NCBI GenBank assembly: GCA_023014485.1
Contig: JAJOZX010000922.1
Location: forward strand, 873,001 to 937,000
From: Bathynomus jamesi
Taxonomy: Eukaryota > Arthropoda > Malacostraca > Isopoda > Cirolanidae
Reading direction: 5' to 3'
Length of the DNA stretch: 64,000 nucleotides
Position 1 is the stretch's first letter, and every line of letters begins with the position of its first letter. Position numbers and translations under genes: made by a program. The notes under the pieces are model-generated. The model was not told the DNA's origin. It did no database searches and saw nothing but the letters and a program-made list of their open reading frames with translations. Positions 11,221 to 22,749 of this stretch are shown here, piece by piece.

Positions 11221-12201
11221 CATTTCTTCTGGATGTAGTAAACTTTATACTTGGGGTGTGACAGCCCTCCGGTCCCGAGTCGTGGGATTCTAGAGGAACT
11301 GGCTGCCAGCTCCTTTAGGTTCTCTCTCTTTCGGGAGGGCGGGTAAAGTATTTTGCACAATCCCGTCCCGTGGGTTACTAGGACCCCATCCCATCCCTAC
11401 TCTGTCCTTTTAGATTACGTTAAGGTTGTTCTCTCACTGCAAAAAAAAAAAAAAAAAAAAAAACCTTTTCTTTTAGTATTAAGTCTTTTTCTCTTCTTTT
11501 ACTATTAGGACCCTACTGCTACCTCATGCGTGGGAAGAGAGGCTTTGGAACCTCTATAAATAACACCATTTAACGCTCGTAGGTTGTGAGAGACTGGGAT
11601 GGAGGGGTCCCAGGCGTAGGGGCGCGATGAATGGAGTGTGGCTAGTGCCCCGTTAAGCCCATTCCTAACGCGTAATGGCTTGACCAGCTCCCTGCGACCG
11701 TTCTTGGGTGACCAATTGATGGTGCTTGGCTGTTACTGCTCTGAGGTGAGAGGGCTTTACTGCCCAGCTGGCTGCCAGGCCAGCGTAAAGTCTCGGGCGT
11801 AGCCTCTGGGTCTGGTGGGATATCCCTTGAACACTGGATTCTAAGAGTCTGGCCGCTTGTGAGTGACTAGTAAGACTTAGTAAGGGGCTGCATCTCGCTG
11901 TCGCTCCTGGCGGAAAATCCGTGACGCTTGCGTCGCGAGTGTTTGTCAGTTGGTAGCTGCGACACGTTTGGGACAGTCCGGCCCTGGGGAGACCTTTGGT
12001 CGGTGCGGCAGCAGGAGAGGTGTAGTCTTCTGGAAGGAATGAACGTCACTTGCAAAAAGGCGGATGCGTCTACGCGCGGGATGAATTCACCCCCCCCCCC
12101 CTTTTATATACTGGTCATAACGTTTTTGGATAGTTTTCATTGCTAGAACGCTTTATCTTATTCAGAGTATTCAGAAAAAACAAAACAAAAAAAGAGAAAA
12201 T

Positions 12202-13497
12202 ATGGCAGGGCCAGCTAAATTGAAAGCAGAATGCTTTAAATGTAAAGTTAATCATTGGTGCGTAGACTTCCCAGAGGGTAGTATCAGCGATATCACATCC
12301 CTTAGTGAATGTTTGTTTTGTAAACTTAGAGACAACCACGAAAAGGAAGTTAAAGAGCTAAAGGAATTAGTAAAAAAGCTTGAAGCTAGGGTCGTAGCAC
12401 TGGAAATCCAACCCAGTGGACAAGATCAAATTAAAAACACCAGCAGATTCAAACTGTAAGATTAAGTATCTAGAACAAAGGGAGGGCTCAAAGAAGGGGC
12501 TGATAGAGAAGGGTGGGAAGGGATCGATAGAGAAGGGTGGGCAGGGGCCAATGAAGAAAAAGGGTGGGAAGGGGCCTGCTGATGGCCCAAAGAAACCGAA
12601 GGATGTAGCTACCTGTCGGGGTGGGTCGGGTGGTGTAACTGCGTGTATGGGTGGCGACGGGTTTCGAAAGGTCTCGGGCAAGAAGGCTGCGAAGCCGAAG
12701 CCTGAGACCCCAGTTGCCCCTGTCAAGACCTCTAACCGCTTTAGTCTCATGTGCTCGAAGGAGGAAACCGTTTGATTGGGGACTCGCAGATCAGGGGCCA
12801 GGAGAAGTACTTTGCTTCAGCAAACCGGGATGGGAGGAAGGTAAGGTGCTTACCTGGGCGGGGAACGGCGCACTTAAGGAAGGAGGTAGAGAAGGTGCGC
12901 GTGGCTAGTCGGAGGACTGCGATCGTTGTCCACGCTGGTGGCAATGACCTGTTCCTCAAAGGCGGTGGGGTAGGTCTTACTGAAGGGATCATCACCGAGA
13001 TCATGTCTCTTGCGGATGATCTAAAACTTAAGACAGACAGGGGAATGTTAATGGGTATTTTACCGCGAATGAATGCCAGTGACCACGCACTCAGTAAGGT
13101 CATTGGCATCAACGAGAGGGTGCAAGACTTGTGCGTTCCGCTGGGCGTGAAGTTTATTGATCCCTTCGATGCATTTTCGGGTAGGTGGGACCTTTACCAG
13201 AGGGATGGTGTCCACCTCAATAACAAGGGTAAAGGTGTGCTAGGCGCGCTGCTCGACCGGCACCTATACAGAATGGTGAGGTCGAGTCCGGGGAGAGATG
13301 ATGGGCCCCCACCGGGGAGAGATGAGGATGAGCCGGTGGCGGACATACCTTCGACTGAAGGGTGCGTCGAAGTACAGGTGGGTGACCCTCCTCCTACGTT
13401 GGAGGGGGCTCAGTCTCCTGCGGAAGTTGCCCCCTCGTTAGTGAGGGGCTCTTCAACTCCCGACAGCCCTGGCTGTTCGGGAAACGGGTCGTGCTAG
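12202..13497 (+). pseudogene. CR1-like ORF1: zinc module, coiled coil, SGNH esterase
   Basis: The ATG at 12202 starts a frame with ECFKCK and SECLFCK (two CxxC pairs) followed by the heptad-like EKEVKELKELVKKLEARV, a predicted coiled coil. After a frameshift near 12420-12455 comes a Lys/Gly-rich linker (repeated GGKG and GGQG). After another near 12750 the last frame (12751-13497) holds RLIGDSQIRG (block I, Ser), VHAGGNDLF (block III, Asn) and DGVHLNNKG (block V, Asp and His): the SGNH hydrolase catalytic set. A Pro/Ser-rich tail ends at TAG 13495-13497. Such ORF1 proteins are thought to bind element RNA and lipids or membranes. The three esterase blocks remain intact although the whole ORF is frameshifted. 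Confidence 0.83.
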
Positions 13498-16258
13498 GGG
13501 GCGGTCAGAATAGGGAAGGCTCCCTCCGTGCAATGCTTTTTAATGCTAGGTCAATTAGGAACAAGTTTTGCGAGCTACGGGCGCTCTTAGCATCAGAATA
13601 CCAGGATATCGTTGCTATCACCGAGTCCTGGATTCATACTGATCGTAGGGACTACGTTGGGGAGTTCGAAATTCCCGGGTATAGAATGTTTCGCAAAGAC
13701 CGCACCGTGGGGAGGGGGTGGGGGTACTAATATACGTCAGAGACACGTTGAGTCGGTTGACTGCCAGTTCCGGTCGGAACGGGAGCTGCTTGGCGTCGAT
13801 CTGAACGTGGGAGGGACGAACTATAGGTTAATCTTGGTGTACAGACCTCCGCATCTCCTCCTCGAGGACGATACAGCCCTGTACACCGAACTCAGTAGCT
13901 TGCTAGGGGATAGGGTGTGTGTAGTTTTAGGAGACTTCAACTGTCGCGGCATAAAGTGGGAAAAACAGGACTGCCGATGCCGAAGGGAGGAGGCTAGTGA
14001 CTTTGCTGACGAGAACTTCCTACTCAGTGGGTCAACGAGCCTACACGAGGCGAAAGCGTTCTAGACTTAGTATTCACGACCGAAGACAACCTCGTCACTG
14101 CCTCACCGTTGACGAATCGTTGGGCGGGAGTGATCACGGTCTTATTAGGTTCCGTGTGTGCGTCCCTCGGGTGAAGCGTAGTAACTCGAGAGGCAGTAAG
14201 CTCGATCTCCGGCGGGCGAACTTTGTTAGCCTCAGGGATAGCGTAGGAGAGATGGGTTAGAGGTTGGCGGCGATGTTGAGGGAGTGTGGAGTGCATTCCG
14301 GATGAGTTTATGGTGCTGCAGTCCGCTGCCATACCCTCAAAACCGGTCTTCCCTGCCTCAACGCAGCCTAAGTGGTTCAATCGTGGCATCGCTTCGGCTA
14401 TCCGAAATAGGAAAGTACGTATAGGAGGGCGAAGGCCAATCGTTCCCACGAGAACACTGAAGCGTATGTCCGCCTGTGTAGGGAAGTGAAGGCGAAGGTT
14501 AGGCTAGCGAAACGTAACGAAGAACTGGGTGGCAAGCCTCTGCAAGAGGAAACCCTAAGAGTTCTTCAGTTATGTTAATAGTAGAAAGCCCATTAGAAGC
14601 ATGATAGGTCCTTTAAAGGACGGAAGCGGCGTTCTGCGGACCTCCGATGCGGACATCGCTAATGTGCTTAATGAGTACTTTGCGGGAGTGTTCACCAGGG
14701 AGGATACCCGCATCATCCCCGAGCCAGCTGTGAGGCACGAAGGTGCTGGCCTGGATAGTGTTAGATGTACCGCGACAGTCGTTGCTCATAGAATAGACAA
14801 ACTGAGCGCGTTTAAGGCTCCTGGGCCAGACCAGTTTCTCCCCAGTGTTTTGCGAGAAGTGCGCGACCAGGTGGCTCCCCACCTGGCTACAGTCTTCAAC
14901 AAATCGTTGGTGATGGGCCAGGTGCCTGGTGACTGGAGGGAGGCCAACGTGACCCCTATCTTTAAGAAAGGGGATCACGAAAGTCCAGGGAACTATCGTC
15001 CTATTAGTCTCACTTCAGTTGTAGGTAAATTATTAGAAAGGATAATAGCTGATAGAATCGTTGACCATTTGGATTCCTACAAGCTGCTTGGGGACTCCCA
15101 ACATGGGTTTAGACGGCATAGGTCGTGTCTCACCAACTTGCTCGAGTTTTTCCACGTCATGTTGAGTGAGTACGATAAGAGTAGGGCGATTGATATACTT
15201 TATCTCGACTTTCAGAAAGCCTTTGATAAGGTACCTCACCGCCGGCTAATGGCGAAAGTGCGCGCGCTGGGTATCGGTGGGGAAATAGGTAGGTGGATTG
15301 AAAACTGGCTGAGGAATAGGCGGCAGAGGGGGTAATTAAAGGGGCTAGTTCGGGTTGGGCTCGTCACTAGTGGGGTTCCTCAGGGTTCCGTTTGGGGCCA
15401 CTGTTGTTTACCATTTACATAAATGATATCGACGGTGGCATCGTCAGTCGGATCGCCAAATTCGCTGATGACACCAAGCTTGGGGCCAATGTTGGGACGC
15501 CCGAAGCGATCGAGGAACTGCGTGCGGACCTAGGTAGGATAGGAGAGTGGTCCGAAAAAATGGCAAATGCCGTTTAACTTGGGTAAATGCAAAGTGATGC
15601 ACATTGGCTACGCCAATCCCAAGTCGGACTACTCGATGTTGGGCAGTAATATCGAGGTGACTGATTTAGAAAAGGACTTGGGTGTGCTAATTAGCAGCGA
15701 CCTTAAGTTTACGAAACAGTGTGTAGAGGTGGAAAAGAAAGCCCAGAAAACTATTGGGTTATATCAGGAGGCAATTTCAGTTTCGGAACAAGGAGATTGT
15801 GCTCTCACTGTACAATTCCCTTGTTCGGCCGTACCTGGAGTATGCTGTGCAGTTCTGGTCGCCCACCCTCAGGAAAGATATTGAGAGGCTGGAGCGAGTG
15901 CAGGCGAGGGCAACAAAGTTAATCCCTTCCGTTAGGCATATGGGCTACAATCGACGGTTACGCGCCCTGAACTTGTTTTCGCTTGAAACTCGGAGGCTGC
16001 GCGGTCAACTGCTCGAGGTTTTCAAGCTCTTACGAGGTTCAACGATGTCGATTTTAGAAGTATGTTTAGTTTAAATGATAACCCAACTCGCAACAATGGT
16101 TGGAAGTTGGATTTGAAACGGTTTAGGACTAGTGTGTGTGGGAATTACGTTCGTATAAGATCTGTGACACATGGAACAGGTTACCTTCGGAAGTTGTGAA
16201 CAGCTCCTCTGTGGATCAGTTCAAGAAAAGGTTAGACGAAATCTTGCACACTATTTGA
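13491..16258 (+). pseudogene. CR1-like ORF2: APE endonuclease plus reverse transcriptase
   Basis: The endonuclease begins LFNARSIRNKFCEL, with DIVAITESWI, VLGDFNCRGIKWE and a SDHGLIRF motif (about 13530-14160), spread over three frames. The RT domain includes SAFKAPGPDQ, VTPIFKKGD, NYRPISLTSV, QHGFRRHRSC, LYLDFQKAFDKVPH, GVPQGSV and FADDTKLGA (catalytic Asp pair at about 15463-15472). The C-terminal region has LEKDLGVLIS, RPYLEYAVQFWSP and the terminal LPSEVV motif. The reading ends at TGA near 16256-16258. At least six frame changes. It starts within a few bases of the ORF1 stop, which is typical of CR1 ORF overlap or reinitiation. Confidence 0.85.
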
Positions 16259-16294
16259 GTGTGTAAAGACATTTAGGACCTCAGTCTGCGGAAA

Positions 16295-16415
16295 TTTCTT
16301 TTCCTATAAAATAGTTTATATCTGGAACCAACTTCCCTCAGAGGTTGTTTCCAGTCAAAGTGTAAATCTGTTTAAAAATAGGCTAGACAAAGTACTGAAC
16401 ACACTCATAGTTTAA
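16295..16415 (+). mobile_element. 5'-truncated 3' end of a second CR1-like LINE
   Basis: The translation YIWNQLPSEVVSSQSVNLF followed by KNRLDKVLNTLIV and a stop (16413-16415) repeats the CR1 ORF2 C-terminal signature. It lies immediately after the end of the larger LINE and has a diverged sequence, so it is a separate truncated copy or a 3' duplication. Confidence 0.7.
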
Positions 16416-17643
16416 GATTAAAACCTCAGAAAACTCTGCAGGAGTTCGCTTGCTCGGTCTCTGTGAGCAAGCTAAATATAGAGCTATTTATATATTCTCC
16501 ACTTTCCTGTAAAATTTCCTTGGCTACTTTTCCAGGGTCAAGGTATTTTCTTCAACCTTTTTCCGTACCTGCCTCTGGCAGGGAGGGAGCGGAGGGTGGG
16601 GAGAGAGCCTTCTACTTTTCTATCCAGTTTTCTACTACTGCTAGGATAGTTGAAAGAAAAATAAACTTTCACAAAATTTTCCCTGGCACCCGTTGCCATT
16701 GGTACCTCCTCGGTATGGGCCGCAAGGCCTTTTGAGGTGCTTCTTTTCCTTGTAACTCCTTGTAACTCTCTCTCTCTCTCTCTCTCTCCTTAAAAAAATG
16801 CACGGTATAGATTAGATTAAATAATCTAGTGTTTCATGTTATCCTTTACTTTCCACTGTCCTCTAATGAGTAAGTGGGTACACGAAATCAGTGTACGCAT
16901 GATGTGAATGAAATCTGAAGCTATTATTTTCATTATACTTTTTCCTACTTTCCTATAAATCTTCTTTCACAACATTTTTGTGTCAGCAGTGGCTGGAGGA
17001 GGAGAGAGTACCTTGTCCTTTGTATACTTTACTACTACTACTACTACTACTACTTCTACTATTCTTGTGAAGCGTTACAAATTTATGGTATGAGAATTTC
17101 CAATAATCTCTACTTTCATTTACTTTTTCTTGGGATAGCCTAGAGTGGATGTTAGGGTGTTTGTCAGCCTCCTCCTCCCTTCTCTCCCTCTCTCTCTCCT
17201 ACTTCCTTTATTATACGCCTTCCAAAATCGTATTTATATCCTTTAACATACAGAGACGAACAGGTATCATCATAATCGTATATGTTTATTGTTTAATACA
17301 ATACTCCCCTAAACAAAATAAAGCGAAATTATTTGCCAAACTTTGGGAAAGATGAAGGCACTAAAGTTCCACGAATTCTTCTGTATACAAAGGTTGTTGT
17401 CCAAAGAAATCTTTGGTAATACTTTATAATACTTTTCTCTATTAAACTTTCACCCACTTTCTCTTCCATATAATAAATATTTCTTAAAGTCAATAAGACG
17501 CGTATTTGACTGCAAAATGTATGGAAGAAAAATTAAAATTTTTTTTTTTTTTTTGTTTTCAAAGCGAATGAACAGATTGGAAAACGTGAAGATTATTTAG
17601 AAGAATAAATCATACTGTAAAGTGTGAGTGAAGCAAAAGTATA
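16416..17643. other. Non-coding, with microsatellites and one dispersed repeat
   Basis: Contains (CT)n at about 16768-16788, (ACT)n at about 17031-17054 and a poly-T tract at about 17539-17555. The segment 16864-17010 is a dispersed repeat listed separately. No genes are seen. Confidence 0.5.
16864..17010 (-). repeat. Dispersed repeat, member of a family also at 40315-40468
   Basis: The reverse complement contains TTGTGAAAGAAGATTTATAG, AAAGTATAATGAAAA, AGCTTCAGA and CATGCGTACACT in the same order and spacing as 40315-40468 on the plus strand. A more diverged relative lies at about 39225-39400. The type is unknown; no TIRs or pol III boxes were identified. Confidence 0.65.
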
Positions 17644-17647
17644 TTAA

Positions 17648-17812
17648 CCCTTTATCGGGCAGTGTTACTTTACTGATTTTATATTCTGGCTAATGCCAGA
17701 CGATTTTATTCAGTTTCGGAAAGACCCCTCTGCAGTAAAGGATTAATTAAGCAAACATCGTCTGACGTTAGCCAGAACAAAATCAGTAAAGTAACACCTG
17801 CGCGATAAAAGA
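17648..17812. mobile_element. 165-bp TTAA-flanked MITE (piggyBac type)
   Basis: TTAA at 17644-17647 and 17813-17816 flank inverted arms of about 60 bp (CCCTTTATCGGGCAG, GTTACTTTACTGATTTT, CTGGCTAA), giving an almost complete hairpin. The left terminus CCCTTT and the TTAA duplication fit piggyBac-type non-autonomous elements. Confidence 0.8.
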
Positions 17813-17967
17813 TTAATGGCAAATGGACTTTGTATTTCAGTATCTATTTGTAATATAAGAATGATAGAGGGAATTTTTAATATATCATTTACTTTAGCCA
17901 AAATGTTTCATATATATATATATATACACACACATTTTAACTGCAAACAACACATAGTATAATTAAT

Positions 17968-18200
17968 GTAAAGAACGACGCTTGTAGAAGAGCGTTCCGC
18001 ACAAGATGAGGAGGAAGAACGAACAAATGAAGTACCACCCGGGAATCGAACCCGGGATCATCCGATTGCCGGTCAGATATGCTATCCACTACACCACGGA
18101 CCTCGATCAATCAGAAGTCGTAATTCTCCTACATACGAGCAGAAACGAATGCCCTGAGGGGGCACCTTCGCATGCCGTACATATATACATTTTAACTGCA
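17968..18200 (-). mobile_element. tRNA-derived SINE-like element, copy 1
   Basis: The minus strand carries a tRNA-like head with an A-box-like TGGTGTAGTGGATAGC and B-box-like GGGTTCGATTCCCGG, the internal pol III promoter pattern. The anticodon arm TCTGA-loop-TCGGA folds, but the acceptor halves do not pair, so it is not a functional tRNA gene. About 230 bp are shared at high identity with 19735-19984. A 23-bp inverted match of its CTGAGGGGGCACCTTCGCAT segment lies just outside, at about 18236-18258. Confidence 0.72.
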
Positions 18201-18690
18201 AACAACACACAGTATAATTAATGTAAAGAACGACGGCATGCGAAGGTGCCCCCTCAGCGGCACCCTATATTTAGCAAAGAATATTTAGGAAAAAAATATT
18301 TCGAAAATTTATCAGCCTGACAAAAAATATATTCCCATAACTTTATTAAAAGAACATTAACCAAAACAATAACATATGAGCCCTGAAGTGATTTTTGGAG
18401 ACGTTTTTCAGGAAAACAGTAGCGTCTTATGAGGCGTAAAATACGGTAGTCGCCACCGTGCATATGAAAAGAATTTCACAGACATATTGCCACCTGCTGT
18501 GGCCTATAAAATGTGCAGTTCTAAAAATTCCTTAAAAATAAAACCTTGGGATAGACTGTGCTGACAAGTGAAATTCAGTTTTAGCTTTGTGAAATTTGTA
18601 TTATTCTTTCCAAATCACGTTTAAAGTTATCATACTTTAGAATGTCCATTAAAAGTTTTTTTTTTTTCCTCCACATGTACAGTACTCAAT

Positions 18691-18885
18691 GGCTACGTCG
18701 TGGATACGCCGTAACGTCGTTTTTCGCTAGATTAGCGAAGTTAAGCGACGTTAAGTCTGGTTAGCAGTTTGATGGTAGTAGTTTGTCCAGATGTAGCGAC
18801 CCGTGGTTCGGATCACACACAAAGTCCCCTCTGTCATATGACCTTAGACATTGCGAAGGAGATTAAACCCCTCAAACACACACAT
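18691..18885 (+). mobile_element. 5S-rRNA-derived SINE, copy 1
   Basis: The head GGCTACGTCGTGG with GCGAAGTTAAGCGACGTT and a TTAGCAGTTTGATGG stretch follows the order of 5S rRNA (GAAGTTAAGC, TTAGTACTTGGATGG). The tail has CGACCCGTGGTTCGGATC, GTCATATGACCTTAGA and GCGAAGGAGATTAAAC. Three further copies lie at 27752, 52845 and 54423 (minus strand). 5S-derived heads define the SINE3 class. Confidence 0.78.
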
Positions 18886-19734
18886 ACGCGCGTGCCGTGA
18901 TTCTATTTTTTTTTGAAAGATAGGTTTTTTCTTGTATCTTTGAACAAATAGCAAAAACTTAATACATAATTTTTTTTGAAGCGGTCACTCTTAAAAAATT
19001 ATACTATATACATCTTTTATTTTGTAAATCAAACTATTCATTGTGCCTTTTATAATGGCGTAAATAACTTTTTAAACATGTATTTTAATAAATGTTGGCA
19101 TGGTATCCATTAATATTTAGTTATGCGAAGCGGAAAATACTTTCCAAGTAATGAATGCATACCAGATAGCCGTCGTCCTGTTGAATGGAGATGTTTGGGA
19201 TAATTGAAATAAATGCGTATAACGTACGACTTTACTAACAATACATGAGACTAAAATTGTATTCTTGTATACACGACCTATTGCTGAAGCCAACTTCAGA
19301 TTAATGAAATACAAAGCATCAAATACAGAGATTCCAATAATGGTTCTAAGTGTGTTCTTCTATGAGCTACAGTCGTAAAACTAATTTAGATATTACAAAA
19401 AATATTCGCCAAATAAATCATATCTATGGGAGAACAAATAAGATCTTCAAAATTCAGGAAGAATTCATAATTGGTTAATTAGTTAGAAAAATAATCTTAT
19501 ACCATTAGTGAGGAAGTCCTCCACATTTTTATGATTTTGTGCCGAATACAGTCATTCGAAATTATTATAATTATTTATTATTTTTATTATTATTTTGAAG
19601 AAATGGTTTTAAAAAATAATTATTATTAATTTTTGGTGTTTTGTGCAGTTTTAATTTTCCAGCGAATTCCTTATTCTTAACTATAAACCTCAACTGTGAA
19701 CAGTTATCGACAGGTCTGTTATATATATATATAT
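18886..19734. other. Non-coding AT-rich stretch
   Basis: No coding, TIR or pol III signals noticed. It ends in a short (AT)n run next to the tRNA-SINE. Confidence 0.4.
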
Positions 19735-19984
19735 GTAAAGAACGACGCTTGTAGAAGAGCGTTCTGCACAAGATGAGGAGGGAGAACGAACAAATGAAAA
19801 ATGAGGTACCACCCGGGAATCGAACCCGGGATGATCCGATTGCCGGTCAGATATGCTATCCACTACACCATGGACCTCGATCAATCAGAAGTCGTAATTC
19901 TTCTACATACGAGCAGAAACCAATGCCCTGAGGGGGCACCTTCGCATGCCGTACATATATACATTTTAACTGCAAACAACACGC
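19735..19984 (-). mobile_element. tRNA-derived SINE-like element, copy 2
   Basis: Same family as 17968-18200, with the same A-box and B-box regions and the same flanking AAGAACGACGCTTGTAGAAG and GCAAACAACAC segments. Differences are scattered substitutions and a 5-bp insertion near 19800. High similarity between the two copies suggests recent amplification. Confidence 0.72.
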
Positions 19985-20405
19985 AGTTGAGAGACAAAAG
20001 TTAGAAAGTTTTAAGTTTTGAGACAACACTGACAGACTGAAACGATTACACCCACTTACCAGAATCCCACTTGGATTTTGGAATTGTCAGTGTCACTGTC
20101 TCTGTGTAGAAATATAATACTTTATTCAAGAAAGCAGCATTTTAATTTTGCCTTTGCGTTATTTGAAGAAACATTCCTATCTTTGAACTGCACACATTTC
20201 CCTACAGAACTGCACAATTTTTTTTGAACTGCACGTTAAAAAATAAAAAAACCTGGTCTGTCCCTATCCACAACGAAAGTTTTCTATCCACTCAAAATCA
20301 TTCCCATTTCATTCCTCGTCCAAAAATGAGAAATCTGCAGGTGAGAATCTTAAGTGATGCAATTCTCAAATCGGTCCATTCCTATTGTAAGATTCCCCAT
20401 TTTAA
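19985..20405. other. Non-coding, contains a low-copy GGGAAT-type repeat
   Basis: The segment 20270-20405 (AATCATTCCCATTTCATTCC, AAATCGGTCCATTCC, GTAAGATTCCCCATTTT) resembles parts of 23090-23160 and 37690-37790. No coding capacity. Confidence 0.35.
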
Positions 20406-20491
20406 CCCCTTCAGCACTATGATGATGTACGTTCGTATCTCATGGGTGCGTAGTGTTCCTATCAGTATTATAAAACATGGGGCTGAAGGGT
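20406..20491. mobile_element. Very short TTAA-flanked MITE
   Basis: TTAA precedes CCCCTTCAGCACTATG, and GGGGCTGAAGGGT is followed by TTAA (20492-20495). Ten to twelve bases are inverted at the ends of an 86-bp unit. The size makes chance more likely than for the longer TTAA elements. Confidence 0.5.
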
Positions 20492-20669
20492 TTAAGTTAA
20501 AATTTGCATAAGAAGTACTCCTTGAGCTCGCAGTTCCCTCACAAACCTCTATTTACCGTTTATCAAATCAATAAGCACTTTTTATAAAATTTGAAATTCT
20601 TATTCACTTCGAGCATTCTTCCTTGCGGACCGCGGAAGAAAATGAGAACAACACCGACCGAGAATTAAT

Positions 20670-21057
20670 CAGTGATGTAGTTCAGACCACCATGGGCGAG
20701 ACCAAGGCTGAGACCTAAGCATCCGAGACCGAGACCAGGAAAAAGGTCTCGAGACCAGTCTCAAGACCGAGACCATATGCAATTTTTGCATGTATTCAGT
20801 ATTGTGTAATGCCTAATTCCTAAGCTCTGTATTTCGCATTCAGGAATAAAGATTCTAGAGAGGTTATCAATAGACAATTACAAAATTTACTCATACTTCA
20901 GTCACAAATTCATAGTTTGTGACATTTTACAGCAGTTAACTGCCTACTTAAAACAAGATAAGTGTTCGTTGCACTTGAGAAACATCACAGTGATGTAGTC
21001 GAGACCACCATGGCTGAGACCGAGACCAGAAAAAAGGTCTAGAGTCCTACATCACTG
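20670..21057. mobile_element. hAT-type MITE with GAGACC-rich subterminal repeats
   Basis: It starts CAGTGATGTAGTTCAGACC and ends CCTACATCACTG. The flanks GAATTAAT and GAAATAAT differ at one position, fitting an 8-bp hAT target duplication. Clusters of GAGACC/GGTCTC near both ends (20698-20772 and 21000-21040) resemble transposase-binding repeats. A second CAGTGATGTAGTCGAGACC start at about 20990 suggests a nested or duplicated end. Confidence 0.75.
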
Positions 21058-21442
21058 GAAATAATCTTCACAAAAGACACTTTTTTGTTGCCTTGCTTAC
21101 ATTTAAGCCTTCTGCACTAGATTAAAATTGTTCAGTCGTTACAGATTTCTGAAGAATAATACAAAATTTTATTCAAAATTTCGTCACTGAGTAAAATATG
21201 TGTGCAAGGTTTTTTCTATTTCACGCTCTGACACTGAGATGAGGGCTTTGATGATGATTTCTGCGAATTGTAAGCCATTTTATGATCATCACAAAGTATT
21301 CTTGTAACGTGTGGTACAACAAAGAAGTTAGTATACAACACTTGAAACGATAAGTGGCTAGAAAGAAACAAGGATCTACGAAAGAGGTAAAAGGGATCAG
21401 GGAATTACGTTGCAAGTCGACGTTAATTTATATATATATATA

Positions 21443-22749
21443 CACAGGGTGGGAGAAAAGTCTTCAGGGATTTTATATATACAAATAATTTGTTAATAAA
21501 TACATTCCAATGATATCACTGCAGTGTATGCGATACTTTTCAAAGCAAATATACAAGGCCAGGAATGAACCTAGGCTAGAACAGGAAGGTCCTAGGTCCT
21601 AGCCCTAGTCACTGCCATGTCACTAAGGATGGAATACAGCAATGAAGAAAAAGTGTATCTTGTATCGTCGGCTATTTCTTATAATAACTGCGAAGAAAGT
21701 CTGCATTTATTTCAACAAAAATATAATAAACCACACCAAATGCAATCACTCTTCGATACTGGAAGCTCAAACTTTTGGAAACAGTGAGCCTGGTAAAAGT
21801 TCGTCTAAGAAGCGGAAGACCAGTAACAGCGACAGGAGACAACAACAAAGAAAACGTTCCGCCACGTTTCAAGTCGATCGAACAACTTCAAGAGAAAAGT
21901 CGCACAGGAATTAGCTATTTCCAAATTTTCAGAAGCAAAAATATTGAAATCACAGGGGTACTACGATTAAAACCCATTTACTCTCAGCTCATATACGAGA
22001 TGATTCTGATAGACGGCTGCAGTTTGCTGAAACAATGAAACAAAAGTTGAACAGTGATCCAGATTTCCTTGGAAAGATCAAATTTTCAGATGAATGCATC
22101 TTCGGTTTAACGAGTTGAAACGGATACACTAACAGTTTGGGCGTGCATTGGTTATTCGGGACGCGTTTCCTTTGCCACATCGAGAGATATGGATGAAAAA
22201 CGCTAATGCCAGGTATTGAGAGACAAAGTTTCGGCACAGTTTACTAATGGGCGTTGGGAGGAATTGGCTTTATCAACATGATGGAGCGCCGCCACATTAC
22301 TCTGCAGCTGCCCGTGAGATTCTGGATACGAACCTTGAAGGAAGATGGCTTGGGCAGCGAGGTTCCATCGAGTGGCCAGCCAGATCATCTGATTTAACTC
22401 CATGTGATTTCAGGCTTTGGGCTTATTTGCGTGACAAACTCTACACTCCTGGTTTTATCTATCCAAATGTGAATGCCCTTGGCCGCAGAATAGATGAAAA
22501 ACTGAAAAGGATCCCACTCGATATGTTCACAAGAACAATGAAAAGTTTCACAGAGAGAATCCACAAATGTATCATAGCGGATAGAGAACTCTTTGAAGGT
22601 TAAATTACAATTTAACAAAATATTTGTATGAATAAAATTCTTATAGACTTTTTTGTTTGATTTGTTTCATCATTTGAACACTGATCTATATAATGTTAAC
22701 TAAATAGTTGTATGTATAAAATTCTTAAAGACTTTTCTCCCACCCTGTG
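21443..22749 (+). mobile_element. Full-length mariner-type element (DD41D), decayed
   Basis: Left TA-CACAGGGTGGGAGAAAAGTC and right GACTTTTCTCCCACCCTGTG-TA, inserted in an (AT)n microsatellite. The length of 1307 bp is right for an autonomous element, but the transposase is interrupted. Confidence 0.9.
21629..22603 (+). pseudogene. Mariner-type transposase, DD41D spacing, frameshifted
   Basis: ATG 21629 gives MEYSNEEKVYLVSSAISYNN and a DUF4817-like head. A stop and frame change occur at about 21786, after which LRSGRPVTATGDNNKENVPP (linker) and a second HTH follow. The first Asp region is KIKFSDECIFGL (about 22078-22110). The last frame (22247-22603) holds LYQHDGAPPHY and WPARSSDLTPCDFRLW; 41 residues separate the two Asp. 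Stops at about 22118 and frame changes make it inactive. Confidence 0.82.

Larger units (their letters stand above)
11140..16258 (+). mobile_element. Near full-length CR1-like LINE, decayed
   Basis: It has a GC-rich 5' region with three 27-bp tandem units (11140-11220), ORF1 (12202-13497) with a CxxC zinc module, coiled coil and SGNH/GDSL-type esterase motifs, then ORF2 with APE-type endonuclease and reverse transcriptase ending in the CR1-type C-terminus (WNRLPSEVVNSSSVDQFKKR). An esterase domain in ORF1 is characteristic of the CR1 group. About 5.1 kb. The GC content is much higher than in the flanks. Multiple frameshifts and stops indicate a dead copy. The 5' boundary is placed at the first repeat unit and could lie slightly upstream. 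Confidence 0.85.

Noticed and set aside
12367..12750. Minus-strand Pro/Phe-rich frame opposite the LINE ORF1 linker
   Set aside because: Shadow of the Lys/Gly-rich ORF1 linker on the other strand.
11140..16258. LTR retrotransposon or endogenous retrovirus
   Set aside because: No LTRs, protease or integrase; the endonuclease is APE-type and the RT and C-terminus are of LINE type.
18006..18221. Forward frame across the tRNA-headed SINE
   Set aside because: Repeated identically in the other SINE copy and antisense to the tRNA-like head; non-coding.
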